The position numbers were made by a program, and so were the translations under genes. A stretch of DNA of 64,000 bases. Source: Saprospiraceae bacterium (GTDB lineage: Bacteria > Bacteroidota > Bacteroidia > Chitinophagales > Saprospiraceae). Shown one piece after another: positions 1-8,186 of this stretch (position 1 is its first letter; every line of letters starts with the position of its first letter). Where the stretch lies: the NCBI GenBank assembly GCA_016715965.1, contig JADJXG010000001.1, positions 1,865,501-1,929,500 of the forward strand, read 5' to 3'. The notes under the pieces were generated by a model. The model made no database searches and was not told the origin of the DNA. It saw only the letters and a list, made by a program, of their open reading frames with translations.

Positions 1-538
1 TATTGAAGGCTGAAATAACCAGTTCGCTTCTCATATGAGTCTGAACATCCCAGCCCACTACTTTATGCAAATAAGTATCAATCCAAGTTGAAAGATAGGC
101 CCATTGGCCATTCTTTAAAGGAATGTAGGTAATGTCACCAACCCATACTTCATTTGGTTTTTGCGCCTTTCCAAAATCAAGAAGTAAATTGGGTGCAGGA
201 AATTTGGTCCCGGTGGAATCAGTTGTTTTTGGAACAAAACTCTTTGGCTGGATTGCTTTCAAATTTTGTTCCTTCATACATTTGCGAATCAAATGGCGGC
301 TAACATTTTTTGAATATTTTACGGCTAATTCCATTTTAATTCTACGACTTCCATACCTATTCATATGAGAGTCAAATACGGATTTTATTCGGTCTCTTAA
401 TCCCAAATGTTTAGTGGGAGAATCCCTCCTGTGGATAAAATGATACAAAGTATTCCTTGGAATATTCATCATCTTGCAAAGCTTGTTAGTAGGATACACA
501 CCGCTTAGACTCTGGATAAATTCAGCTTTTGGTTTCAT
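1..538 (-). CDS. IS3-family transposase OrfB (DDE integrase), C-terminus outside window
   Basis: An open minus-strand frame of 179 codons runs from an ATG at 538 to the window edge without a stop. It begins MKPKAEFIQS and reads through an HTH_21-like segment (RYGSRRIKMEL) to the start of the rve catalytic domain. WVGDITYIP near residue 130 carries the first catalytic aspartate, and TYLHKVVGWDV follows. The second D and the E of the DDE triad are beyond the window. The ATG overlaps the OrfA stop as ATGA, one base back in phase. OrfB can therefore be made by translational coupling or as an OrfAB fusion by -1 slippage at the A7 run at 565-571. Its role is cutting and joining the element ends. 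Confidence 0.88.
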   Translation of the reverse strand, partial: MKPKAEFIQSLSGVYPTNKLCKMMNIPRNTLYHFIHRRDSPTKHLGLRDRIKSVFDSHMNRYGSRRIKMELAVKYSKNVSRHLIRKCMKEQNLKAIQPKSFVPKTTDSTGTKFPAPNLLLDFGKAQKPNEVWVGDITYIPLKNGQWAYLSTWIDTYLHKVVGWDVQTHMRSELVISAFN

Positions 539-834
539 GTCTGCCGGCTGAAAATGTTCAAGGCTTTTTTTAAAATATCCCTTTCCATTTCAACATCCCT
601 TAATTTCTTACGGAGCTGTTCAAGTTCAGTATAAGGATTATTTGTTCCTGGCTGGACGGAAGCATTCCTGGTAATCCTGATTTGACTACGCCAATTGTAA
701 AGCATTTGCTTACTAACGCCAAGAGAATCAGCTAATTCGCTAGCGTTCCTCCCGGATTCGAGCAAATGAATGGCATTAAGCTTAAACTCGGTATCGTACC
801 TCCTCCTCCGATTGTTTGTCTTTGATTGATCCAT
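535..834 (-). CDS. IS3-family transposase OrfA (HTH protein)
   Basis: This 99-residue basic protein has the IS3/IS911 OrfA plan. An HTH_Tnp_1 domain fills residues 12-50 (YDTEFKLNAIHLLE, then ELADSLGVSKQMLYNWR), and a leucine-zipper-like coiled coil follows at 68-90 (LEQLRKKLRDVEMERDILKKAL). It binds the terminal repeats and contributes to the OrfAB transposase. Codons TTA AAA AAA G at 573-564 form a slippery A AAA AAA heptamer. The -1 frame is open from there into OrfB, so programmed frameshifting is likely. The start is the ATG at 834, about 50 bp inside the presumed element end. Confidence 0.88.
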   Translation of the reverse strand: MDQSKTNNRRRRYDTEFKLNAIHLLESGRNASELADSLGVSKQMLYNWRSQIRITRNASVQPGTNNPYTELEQLRKKLRDVEMERDILKKALNIFSRQT

Positions 835-855
835 AACACAAATTTAAGTTAGATT

Positions 856-883
856 TGTGTACCATTTTCTTGGACCACTTCAC
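856..883. repeat. probable terminal inverted repeat of the IS3 element
   Basis: Read inward on the minus strand, the sequence starts TGAAGTGGTCCAAGAAAATG, the kind of end found on IS150-group elements. It lies just upstream of OrfA. The partner repeat is outside the window, so the exact boundary is inferred. Confidence 0.45.
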
Positions 884-1327
884 CAATTAATATTGATGAC
901 TTCATTTATTTTAGTATTTTTTTTTAAGGATGAAATCTATAATAATACTAAGTGTAATTATAGAATAGTCCAGAGCCATTTTAGAATTTTACAATGCTTA
1001 ATGCCGCTAAACTATTTTCCAATTTATCGGAATATTTATTTTACCATATTGGGATAAAATATGGGATACGTCTAAAAATTGATAAATATATTCAGTGATT
1101 TGTTCAGAATATTTGGGTTTATTGGTAAATAAAAAAAATCTCTATTTAGGCATTAAGTTGTAGATTATATGGAAAATAATTTGAAACTCAATAAACTAAA
1201 TAGCATATAAATAATCAGATTAGATTCTTTTCGTTTTTACCATGTTCTTTATAACCATAATTTATTCCAAAATTATTTCAAAGAGAGAATTGAGCTGATT
1301 ACCTTTGGAAGTTAAATTGCCCTTTGT
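884..1327. other. intergenic region, AT-rich, no gene seen
   Basis: This 444-bp AT-rich stretch lies between the IS element and the next gene. A 66-codon frame within it has low-complexity composition and no recognisable domain, so I do not call it. No convincing RNA or promoter was identified. The IS may have inserted into the upstream region of the 1328 gene. Confidence 0.4.
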
Positions 1328-4030
1328 ATGAATTTTGTACGGACTCTAAAATCGACCATTGTTTTAAAATATCAAAAAAGCCAAAGACTGTTGAAAGTAG
1401 TTTTGGCCTCGATTTTCTTTTCTCAACTGGCTTTCTATTGGCCCGGCCCTATCGATAAACCCATTTTGTTTGTATCCCGCCAAATACCTTGTTGTGGTTC
1501 CGTCTATATGAAAGACGCAAAAGCATTACCCGGTATTGGAAATTTTTCTAAATACCAACTCGCGGCACCCGGATTTTTGTGTATTCTGCAACCCAATGGA
1601 GATATTGACACCTTGGTCAATGGTGGAAATCCAACGGACCATAGTTTGCACTTAATTGATATCAGTTCTCCAAAAATTTCTTACGATGCTAAAAAAGTAG
1701 TTTTTGCAGGATTGGAAAACGGCAACTACAGGGAAGGAAGTCTTTCTACCAAAAATGCCTGGAGGATCTATGTGATCAATATGGATGGATCAGGATTGCG
1801 ACAGATTACTTTTGACGAAATCCCATTGGATTTAAGTCAGTTTAACCCCTTGGCTACTGGTGTTTTAACTGGAGTAGATGACACCCATCCTGTTTGGCTG
1901 CCGGATGGTCGAATATGTTTCAGCAGTACAAGGTTTAGAGACATTGCCATGTATAATCTGACCAGAACGACCAATCTTTATGTGGTAGATGAAGATGGAA
2001 AATACTTACACAGAATTACCACTGAGAAAAATGGAGCTGACAAGCCAGAGATTGATCCTTTAACTGGTAAAATAGTCTATTCCCGTTGGTGGAGAAATTT
2101 TTATTGGCCTTATGATTCTATCCATCAGCAAGCACATCCTGAATATAAAGAAGGTTGGTTGTATAAAGATGGCATGACCAGCGATTTGAATGCTGTGATT
2201 GATGGACAAATGTTCATGTTTAACAACAACGCTTTTGCATTGACTGAATTGAATCCAGATGGTACCGGATTAAAATTATTTTCAGGGCACTATCGCGAAA
2301 TTTCTTCTAACAGTGTGTATGGAGGCAGTTTTGATCAGGATGGCAATTTTATTGGCAATTGGTTTCCCATTGAGCACCAGACTGAATCTTCAGGTTTTGG
2401 TGGTATCCGAAAATATTTCAGAGGTTCAGGAATAAGCCCAGTTTCTCTGGCCGGAACGACTACTTATGGAAATTTGGATTACTATATCAAGGATCCTCCA
2501 TCGTATGGTATTTTTAAAGGCTATTATGCGGCTGAACCCTCTGTTGGATCAGACGGAAGCATTCTTTTTTCGCTGTCGAAAGATCCGGGACAAGACTACG
2601 GAATTTACAAAATGAATTCCGATGGTACCTCCAAAACTTTGATTTATGACCACCAGGGCACCACGGAACTACACGCCCAATGGGTTGAAGCAAGGCCTTT
2701 GCCTCCAGTAATTCCGGATCAGATCAAAGATCAGGCATCGATTCTTCCACCAAAGGATATAAATGATCTGAGAAAAGATGGCAGTTTTGAATTTGATTGT
2801 AGAAATATTTTTTACAATTCTCCGGTGGACGATGGCATCATTGCTGCACCGGCAATCGGAGGCCTTTCAACGGTTCGTTTTTTTGCTTCTCCATTGACAA
2901 AAGAACAATTTGGCAGTTTGGAAATGCTCAATTTTCCAATCCTATACAATGAAATTGCGGTGGATGATTTTGGCCGTGTTTTGGAAGTGGATGCACCTGC
3001 CAATGTCGCTCTGTTTGAACAAGGGAGAACTTCTCAGTCATTGGGGTACAAAGTAAGCAGAACTGGAGGTGGAATAATGGATGGCGCAGCCCATGTTACA
3101 GGTTTTAATTTTGGAAAGCCTGGTCAGAGGGTGAGTTGCGTGGGCTGCCATGCCGGTCATAGTCTGATCCCTGTGCCCGACAATCCGGAGGATTTGTTTT
3201 TTCACAATGTTGCCCCGGGAGCAAAGGTCATGGCTTCCTCTTCGATGAATGCTCCGGGATTTCTGATTGATAAGAAAAATAAACATGCCAGACACCATTG
3301 GTTTACACCCGAAGGTGTGCAACCACAAGGCCAATGGGTCAAAATGCATTGGCTAATGCCATTCTATGTTAAAGAGATTGTACTGCATAATATTCCAGAT
3401 ACCAGCAGAGCCCAAGTGCTAAATTGTACCATAGAATTGTTTGAAGATTCTGCCTACAACAAGTTGGTTAAGACCATACCCACTGTCAATCCAATTTCAG
3501 GAGGGGGCACTGGTTTTGCGATGAATGAAAATTTAAAAATTCAATCCCTGAAAATTACATTCAATGAAGTAAAAGGCGGTATTTATCATTGGAACGCGGC
3601 GACCCTTGGCGAGATAGAGGTGATTGGCAGTATGGTACATCCTGATCGCTTTGTCGATGTAATTGATTGCAAAGGGAAAGCTTACGGCTTGCATCGTATT
3701 GATTCTTGCGGGCAATGTTTGTTGCCAAATGATCATAGATGGAATGATTGTTTGACCCATGTGGTGGTTAAAAAACAAGATAGGATCACAATGAAATTGA
3801 ATCTTGTTCCAAATCCTGCAGATCAAAGAGTTTCAATATTCATCCATCATGATCAGATTCCAGGACCCACTTATTTCATACACCTGAGCAGCGGCATAAA
3901 ATTCCGTATGTTTCCAGAATGTCATCGTGGAGTATGTTCAATTATTGTAAGTGAGCTGCCTTCCGGAGTCTATGTGGTTGAGATGCCATTGGATGGGCAT
4001 TTCAAGAGGAGTAGGTTTATAAAATTATAG
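1328..4030 (+). CDS. T9SS-secreted beta-propeller protein with a haem c motif (HZS-alpha-like)
   Basis: A 900-residue exported protein. A hydrophobic segment at about 22-38 follows a long basic N-terminus and probably acts as the signal. Residues about 90-460 carry TolB/PD40-type propeller repeats (RIYVINMDGSGLRQIT, NLYVVDEDGKYLHRIT, YGIYKMNSDGTSK). A single CVGCH motif places a covalent haem c at C604/C607/H608. After it comes a region that may be a carbohydrate-binding-like fold, then a Cys-rich DCKGKAY...DSCGQC segment common before Bacteroidota sorting domains. A type A T9SS sorting domain closes the protein (LVPNPADQRVSIF ... LPSGVYVVEM). Propeller plus CxxCH resembles proteins annotated as hydrazine-synthase-alpha-like. 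Nothing here implies hydrazine synthesis, and the substrate is unknown. It appears to be a single-gene unit. Confidence 0.8.
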   Translation: MNFVRTLKSTIVLKYQKSQRLLKVVLASIFFSQLAFYWPGPIDKPILFVSRQIPCCGSVYMKDAKALPGIGNFSKYQLAAPGFLCILQPNGDIDTLVNGGNPTDHSLHLIDISSPKISYDAKKVVFAGLENGNYREGSLSTKNAWRIYVINMDGSGLRQITFDEIPLDLSQFNPLATGVLTGVDDTHPVWLPDGRICFSSTRFRDIAMYNLTRTTNLYVVDEDGKYLHRITTEKNGADKPEIDPLTGKIVYSRWWRNFYWPYDSIHQQAHPEYKEGWLYKDGMTSDLNAVIDGQMFMFNNNAFALTELNPDGTGLKLFSGHYREISSNSVYGGSFDQDGNFIGNWFPIEHQTESSGFGGIRKYFRGSGISPVSLAGTTTYGNLDYYIKDPPSYGIFKGYYAAEPSVGSDGSILFSLSKDPGQDYGIYKMNSDGTSKTLIYDHQGTTELHAQWVEARPLPPVIPDQIKDQASILPPKDINDLRKDGSFEFDCRNIFYNSPVDDGIIAAPAIGGLSTVRFFASPLTKEQFGSLEMLNFPILYNEIAVDDFGRVLEVDAPANVALFEQGRTSQSLGYKVSRTGGGIMDGAAHVTGFNFGKPGQRVSCVGCHAGHSLIPVPDNPEDLFFHNVAPGAKVMASSSMNAPGFLIDKKNKHARHHWFTPEGVQPQGQWVKMHWLMPFYVKEIVLHNIPDTSRAQVLNCTIELFEDSAYNKLVKTIPTVNPISGGGTGFAMNENLKIQSLKITFNEVKGGIYHWNAATLGEIEVIGSMVHPDRFVDVIDCKGKAYGLHRIDSCGQCLLPNDHRWNDCLTHVVVKKQDRITMKLNLVPNPADQRVSIFIHHDQIPGPTYFIHLSSGIKFRMFPECHRGVCSIIVSELPSGVYVVEMPLDGHFKRSRFIKL

Positions 4031-4114
4031 TACCAGAAAACAAAAACAAGGTAATTATTATAAGGAAATATAAGATTTGATGGATCTATATTATTGGTTC
4101 TTCTACACATAAAA

Positions 4115-4155
4115 AGCAGTTTCGATTTTGACAACAAGTCAAAATCAAAACTGCT
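4115..4155. terminator. strong stem-loop after the 1328 gene
   Basis: An 18-bp inverted repeat (AGCAGTTTCGATTTTGAC, loop AACAA, GTCAAAATCAAAACTGCT) has one mismatch. It sits 85 bp after the stop codon. The U-run needed for an intrinsic terminator is present only when read on the minus strand (AAAA at 4111-4114 on plus), so on the plus strand it may act as a 3' stabilising hairpin. Confidence 0.55.
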
Positions 4156-4178
4156 ATCCAAGCGTGTGATCATTAAGA

Positions 4179-4393
4179 GGGGTTCTCAGCGTGTTACCAA
4201 ACCAGCTCTCATACATGCGATTCATTTAAGGTGCCCTCAAAATGTTACCAAACCTGTTCTCATGGTGTAGCGTGTTCATTTCAGTGACTACTACCAAGTA
4301 CTTTTCGAAAATATTAGCGGGCTTTCAAGATTGATTAGGGTGCTCTCAAGGCCTTACTAAAATCTGTTCTCAAAGTAGTGTGTTCAAAAATCA
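4179..4393. repeat. degenerate direct repeats, about 52-56 bp, three copies
   Basis: Three related units start near 4179, 4230 and 4338. Each has a TTCTCA/CCTCA/CTCTCA block, then GTTACCAAACC or CTTACTAAAAT, then CTCTCAT/GTTCTCA, then a GTGTTCA or GATTCA-like tail. A partial copy may lie at about 4317-4337. The units are too degenerate and unevenly spaced for CRISPR. Nothing coding was recognised here. Confidence 0.5.
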
Positions 4394-4546
4394 AACAAGC
4401 AATCTGGATTCTAAACTCAATTCGGCTGTTTTTTTTAAGCCGCCGTGCTCTTTAGCGTCGGTATTACAAAGATGGGGTGGGAAGGCAGCGAATTGGGTTT
4501 AATTGGTACACAAAATTTAATTTTACAGGGCAATTATTGCAATAAA

Positions 4547-4578
4547 TTGATTTTTATTCAACTAAAAGTTTAATTTTG
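4547..4578 (+). promoter_or_regulatory. Bacteroidota-type promoter for the 4622 gene
   Basis: TTG at 4547-4549, 21 nt, then TAATTTTG at 4571-4578 match the -33/-7 consensus. The expected start is near 4585, about 37 nt before the ATG at 4622. Confidence 0.5.
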
Positions 4579-4621
4579 TGTGAATAATTAAACTGCAGAT
4601 TTATTTTTATTCAATCATGCC

Positions 4622-5659
4622 ATGAAAGAAAATATAAGTTGGGAACAATTTCAGCTCAGGCTGCTGGGCAATATAAAGTCTCAGGTAGGCGATCACAATT
4701 TTGCCAAATGGCTTTCTGAAGCTTTGGACATTTCAATCACTGCGGCATATAAAAAAATCAATGCTCAAAATAAATTGACCGTCTCGGATTTAATGGATCT
4801 TACCTCCAAGGTGCAATTTTCTTTGGACCAGGCAATGGCAAGCAAATTATCCCCGATACCATTTATGAGCGATGCAATCAGAAGAACGCCGGAACATCCA
4901 GCAGAATATTTTCAAAATCTGGCCAACCACTTACAGTTTTTGAAAGAACTTAAGGATCTTAAGTACATGTTTTTGGCAAATGAGGTCCCCATTTTTCATT
5001 TTATGTGCTTTCCCGAGCTAATTTATTTCAAGTTGTTCGTATGGAATTATACAGTCTGGCAAAAGGACTTTGGCACAAAAGGACTCAAATACGATCCTGA
5101 GCCCTTTCGAAGAGACCAGGGATTAAGCGATGCCATATTAAACTGCAAGTCGATTTACTATACCTTTCCGGGTATCGAGATTTGGAACAATCGCATGTTT
5201 GATCTTATCTTGGACCAAATCAAATATTTTGTTCACCTCAGATCTTTCAGATCCAAGAACGACATCACCGCTTTGTTGGATGAGTTGTTCAAACTCTGGA
5301 AGCATCTTGAAAACATGGCAGAATCAGCCACCAAACCGAATCAGGCCGATCCGTCGAAAAGTCCTTCTATCAGAATCTACAACAATGATTTGATTTCAAG
5401 CAGTGAAACCATTTTGGTCAACTCCAGTCTGGTAAATTTACTTTTTCTTTCAGTTGATTATCCCAATATTATCAGAACCCATGACAAAAGGATGATTGAC
5501 CATGCCAGAAATTGGCTTAACCAAACTTTGAAGCATTGCAATCTAATCAGCGGTGAGGGGGAGCGGGAGCGACAGGAGGTCCTTCAGATTTACAGGATTC
5601 ACTTTGAAAAAGCGGAGGAAGAAATCCAGGCTTTGATGAAATACAAATCCTATTCATAG
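4622..5659 (+). CDS. putative HTH DNA-binding protein of unknown function
   Basis: 345 residues without a signal peptide or membrane segment. Residues about 25-70 look like an XRE/BetR-type helix-turn-helix (FAKWLSEALDISITAAYKKINAQNKLTVSDLMDL). The remaining 270 residues are mostly helical, with no domain that I recognise. The arrangement suggests a cytoplasmic transcription regulator with its own sensory domain, which is inference. It stands alone, with a promoter-like sequence upstream and no partner within 80 bp. Confidence 0.65.
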   Translation: MKENISWEQFQLRLLGNIKSQVGDHNFAKWLSEALDISITAAYKKINAQNKLTVSDLMDLTSKVQFSLDQAMASKLSPIPFMSDAIRRTPEHPAEYFQNLANHLQFLKELKDLKYMFLANEVPIFHFMCFPELIYFKLFVWNYTVWQKDFGTKGLKYDPEPFRRDQGLSDAILNCKSIYYTFPGIEIWNNRMFDLILDQIKYFVHLRSFRSKNDITALLDELFKLWKHLENMAESATKPNQADPSKSPSIRIYNNDLISSSETILVNSSLVNLLFLSVDYPNIIRTHDKRMIDHARNWLNQTLKHCNLISGEGERERQEVLQIYRIHFEKAEEEIQALMKYKSYS

Positions 5660-5692
5660 CATTTTCAGGGTAATTTTCTTTTTTCGAAATTT

Positions 5693-5723
5693 TTTGCACT
5701 TTGCTTTCAAAGTCTTACTTTTG
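5693..5723 (+). promoter_or_regulatory. Bacteroidota-type promoter for the 5743 gene
   Basis: TTTG at 5693-5696, 19 nt, then TACTTTTG at 5716-5723 match the consensus with canonical spacing. The expected start is near 5730, giving a leader of about 13 nt before the ATG at 5743. Confidence 0.65.
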
Positions 5724-5742
5724 TCATAACAAATGATCAGCC

Positions 5743-6102
5743 ATGAAAAAAGGAACCATTGTCTTATTATTTAGTTGTTTATCTGTGTTTTGCAAGGCTC
5801 AACTGATTTATTCAGACCTCTATTCAAGCCAATCGATAGGCAATCTAAGTACGATCCTGATCAGTGGGGATGAAAAATTGGGTCAAATCAAACATTTGCC
5901 CAATGGGGACTGGGAATTGACCTCTCTCCAAACCGGCTCTTTAAAACTTGCCCAGGCACTGACAGAGGAGTGGGTGGACGATGCCACAACCGCAGCAAAG
6001 GTAATTATTGGATATGTTGGCGTTCAAAACCAGCCTTGCCACCATTATTTGGTGAGAAAAATCCAGAACAGATTTCAGATTGAAATTTTTAGGTGCAATT
6101 GA
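5743..6102 (+). CDS. small secreted protein, unknown function
   Basis: 119 residues with a clear Sec signal peptide (MKKGTIVLLFSCLSVFCKAQ, cleavage near residue 19-20). The mature part is short and beta-rich, with no Cys cluster or lipobox and no recognised domain. A strong consensus promoter lies immediately upstream, which supports it being real. It converges on the outer-membrane protein gene, whose stop is 26 bp away. Confidence 0.65.
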   Translation: MKKGTIVLLFSCLSVFCKAQLIYSDLYSSQSIGNLSTILISGDEKLGQIKHLPNGDWELTSLQTGSLKLAQALTEEWVDDATTAAKVIIGYVGVQNQPCHHYLVRKIQNRFQIEIFRCN

Positions 6103-6128
6103 TATCCAATACAGCTGCCAAAGTTTTA

Positions 6129-7454
6129 TTAATTGTATCTTCTTTTTAGAAACCACTCATTGTCATTTAATCGTACACCGGCATTGAAACGGATGTATTG
6201 AGTTTTTACTTTTTCCGTCAATTCAGTAATTCCAGCTTCCACCCCAATATTGATGACCGCTAGTTGTCTTTGAAAACTAAAAGGCATTCCTACTCCCAAT
6301 GTAAACCCATAATTGGTGAGATTATTTCCACCCTCCTGCAAGTAACCTGTCTCATAAAATAAGCCATATCGGTACTGACTACGGTTGGGCAATCTGGCAT
6401 ATCCTGTTCTTGCCGGTCTCCAACTTCCGCCAACATGTATTCCCAACAAATTGGAAAGACTTCCTTTGGCCCCATCATACAATTTGGCATTTCCCCAAAA
6501 CTCATAATTGAAATCCAGCAGATAAGATCTCTTGTCCTGCTCATTGTAAAACAATCCTGCTGTGAATTTTAGGGGTACTTGGGAATCGCTTCTCAAATCC
6601 TTTGTATAGAGAATGGTATCGGTGACATTCACCAGGTTAAGTCTGGTGTATTGCAACAAATCACTTGTGAAAGTCAAGTTGGAAGGAAGGGTAATATGAG
6701 CACCGACGCTTAGAACCTTTGGTTTTAATGTCTTATCAGATTTCATTTTTGTGCGATTGACCGTCATTGCATAGATGGTGCCAAGCGTTAAATCAAATCC
6801 ATTGGCATGGATTTTTTGTTCAGAATAGTTAGCCGCAGCTCCTGGTAAATCCCTTAAGCGCAGGGATTGAAAATACTCAATATTGCCAAAGATATAACCT
6901 GCAGAAAGGCCCAAAGACCATTGCTTGTGGCGGTAGGCAGCCCCGAGAGAAAATCGGGACAATCCGCCCCGACCTTCCTGTTCCCTTGTGGTTCTGCCAG
7001 AAACGATCGTGCTGTCTGAAATCACATATTTATAACCAGTGAAAGAATAGGGTTGGATTCCAATACTGACACCAATTGGATATTTTTCTTCTTTTCGCTC
7101 TAAAAGTTGATTGATGGAATTAAACAATGGAACAGCAAGATGAATGTAATTCAGGTTTCCAGACCAATCTTTGAGTTTTTGACCAGTATTGTCCTCTAGT
7201 GAACTGTATTTTGAATAAAAACCCAATTCTGCATCGGTAATTTTCAAGAAGCCGAGTGAAGCGGGATTTGCAAAGTTGAATTCATCCGAATGGTGATAAG
7301 CTGCTCCGCTGCCTCCTGTGTGCTGGGAGAAAGGGGATCTGGATCTTTGAAGGTCACCCAATCCAAACCTTGACAAGGGTGAAAACTCATAATTTTGAGC
7401 ATGTATTAAGCCATTTGCCAGAAAACACAAGGCCATCAAAGTATTTCTTTTCAT
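6129..7454 (-). CDS. putative outer-membrane beta-barrel protein
   Basis: 441 residues beginning with a signal peptide (ALCFLANGLIHAQ). The mature protein starts YEFSPLSRFGLGDLQ and continues through many amphipathic strands rich in G/Y/F to the C-terminus, as in FadL/OmpP1-like or PorV-like Bacteroidota outer-membrane proteins. Its ATG overlaps the coaX stop by 4 bp (ATGA), so it is co-translated with coaX. Similar SRFGLGD proteins are common in Bacteroidota. The function, transport or assembly, is not known. No periplasmic domain is visible. Confidence 0.7.
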   Translation of the reverse strand: MKRNTLMALCFLANGLIHAQNYEFSPLSRFGLGDLQRSRSPFSQHTGGSGAAYHHSDEFNFANPASLGFLKITDAELGFYSKYSSLEDNTGQKLKDWSGNLNYIHLAVPLFNSINQLLERKEEKYPIGVSIGIQPYSFTGYKYVISDSTIVSGRTTREQEGRGGLSRFSLGAAYRHKQWSLGLSAGYIFGNIEYFQSLRLRDLPGAAANYSEQKIHANGFDLTLGTIYAMTVNRTKMKSDKTLKPKVLSVGAHITLPSNLTFTSDLLQYTRLNLVNVTDTILYTKDLRSDSQVPLKFTAGLFYNEQDKRSYLLDFNYEFWGNAKLYDGAKGSLSNLLGIHVGGSWRPARTGYARLPNRSQYRYGLFYETGYLQEGGNNLTNYGFTLGVGMPFSFQRQLAVINIGVEAGITELTEKVKTQYIRFNAGVRLNDNEWFLKRRYN

Positions 7455-8173
7455 AGATAATCCAATATTGAGTTTAAGCCTCTCATCACCAGCAAAGGCT
7501 CATAAACGGCTGCAAATTTGATAAAAGTTTTGAGAATGGCTGCATCGCCACCGGTAATAACGGGTATTAAAGCCCCGTATTTTACAGCGAGTTCAGTATA
7601 ATACCGATCCACTTCAGCCCCCATTCCCTGCAATACACCAAAAATGAGTGCCTCCTCGGTGGATCGACCCAATAGTTGATTCTCAATGGTATTAAAAGTC
7701 TGAATCAAAGGCAATCTACCAGTGAAATGATGCATGGCCTTCCAGCGCATATGCATCCCTGGAGCTATGTTCCCCCCCCGAAAGACAGCTTGATGGTCTA
7801 GCAGATCATAGGTGATGCAAGTACCTGCATTGACAATCAATAAATGCCGATCCGGAAAAATTGATTTTCCACCACAAAGAGCTGCAATTCTATCTTGGCC
7901 CAGTGTTTCTAGGCTTAAATAATCCAACTCTATAGGTAATTTTGAAAAAGCATTAAAGCGGATTGGTTTGGTCTGTGTAATGATCCATTCCACCATGGCA
8001 TGATTTGGGTTTTGTACGGTAGAGAGAATGCTCTGATCAAATGAACGCTGTAAAATCCATTGTTTGATCGATGCAGCTTCCTCATGGAAGAAAGATTCAA
8101 AATCGATCAGTTCGTTGCCTTTGAATCTCGCAAATTTTATTTTGGTATTCCCGATGTCAATGGTAAGATTCAA
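7451..8173 (-). CDS. coaX: type III pantothenate kinase
   Basis: 240 residues, the usual size. It phosphorylates pantothenate, the first step of CoA synthesis, in the cytoplasm. Diagnostic motifs are the N-terminal phosphate loop TIDIGNTKIKFA, LGQDRIAAL (the pantothenate-site GxDR motif), INAG-type VNAGTCITYD with the catalytic Asp, and GGNIAPGMHMR. Type III enzymes resist CoA feedback. It starts 13 bp after the purH stop and overlaps the next gene, so purH-coaX-OMP is probably one operon. Confidence 0.93.
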   Translation of the reverse strand: MNLTIDIGNTKIKFARFKGNELIDFESFFHEEAASIKQWILQRSFDQSILSTVQNPNHAMVEWIITQTKPIRFNAFSKLPIELDYLSLETLGQDRIAALCGGKSIFPDRHLLIVNAGTCITYDLLDHQAVFRGGNIAPGMHMRWKAMHHFTGRLPLIQTFNTIENQLLGRSTEEALIFGVLQGMGAEVDRYYTELAVKYGALIPVITGGDAAILKTFIKFAAVYEPLLVMRGLNSILDYL

Positions 8174-8186
8174 AATCTATTTTAAA

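Larger units (their letters stand above)
1..883 (-). mobile_element. IS3-family insertion sequence, partial (cut by window start)
   Basis: Two overlapping minus-strand frames, an HTH OrfA and a DDE-integrase OrfB, are the standard IS3-family arrangement. The OrfA-proximal end is probably near 883, where the outward sequence finishes in TCA and the inward reading starts TGAAGTGGTCC, typical of IS150-like ends. The other end lies outside the window, so the second inverted repeat and target duplication cannot be checked. Both frames are intact as far as visible, so the copy may be active. Confidence 0.85.

Noticed and set aside
857..1057. 66-codon plus-strand frame next to the IS end
   Set aside because: Composition is low-complexity and Phe/Ile/Asn-rich, with no start signal or domain.
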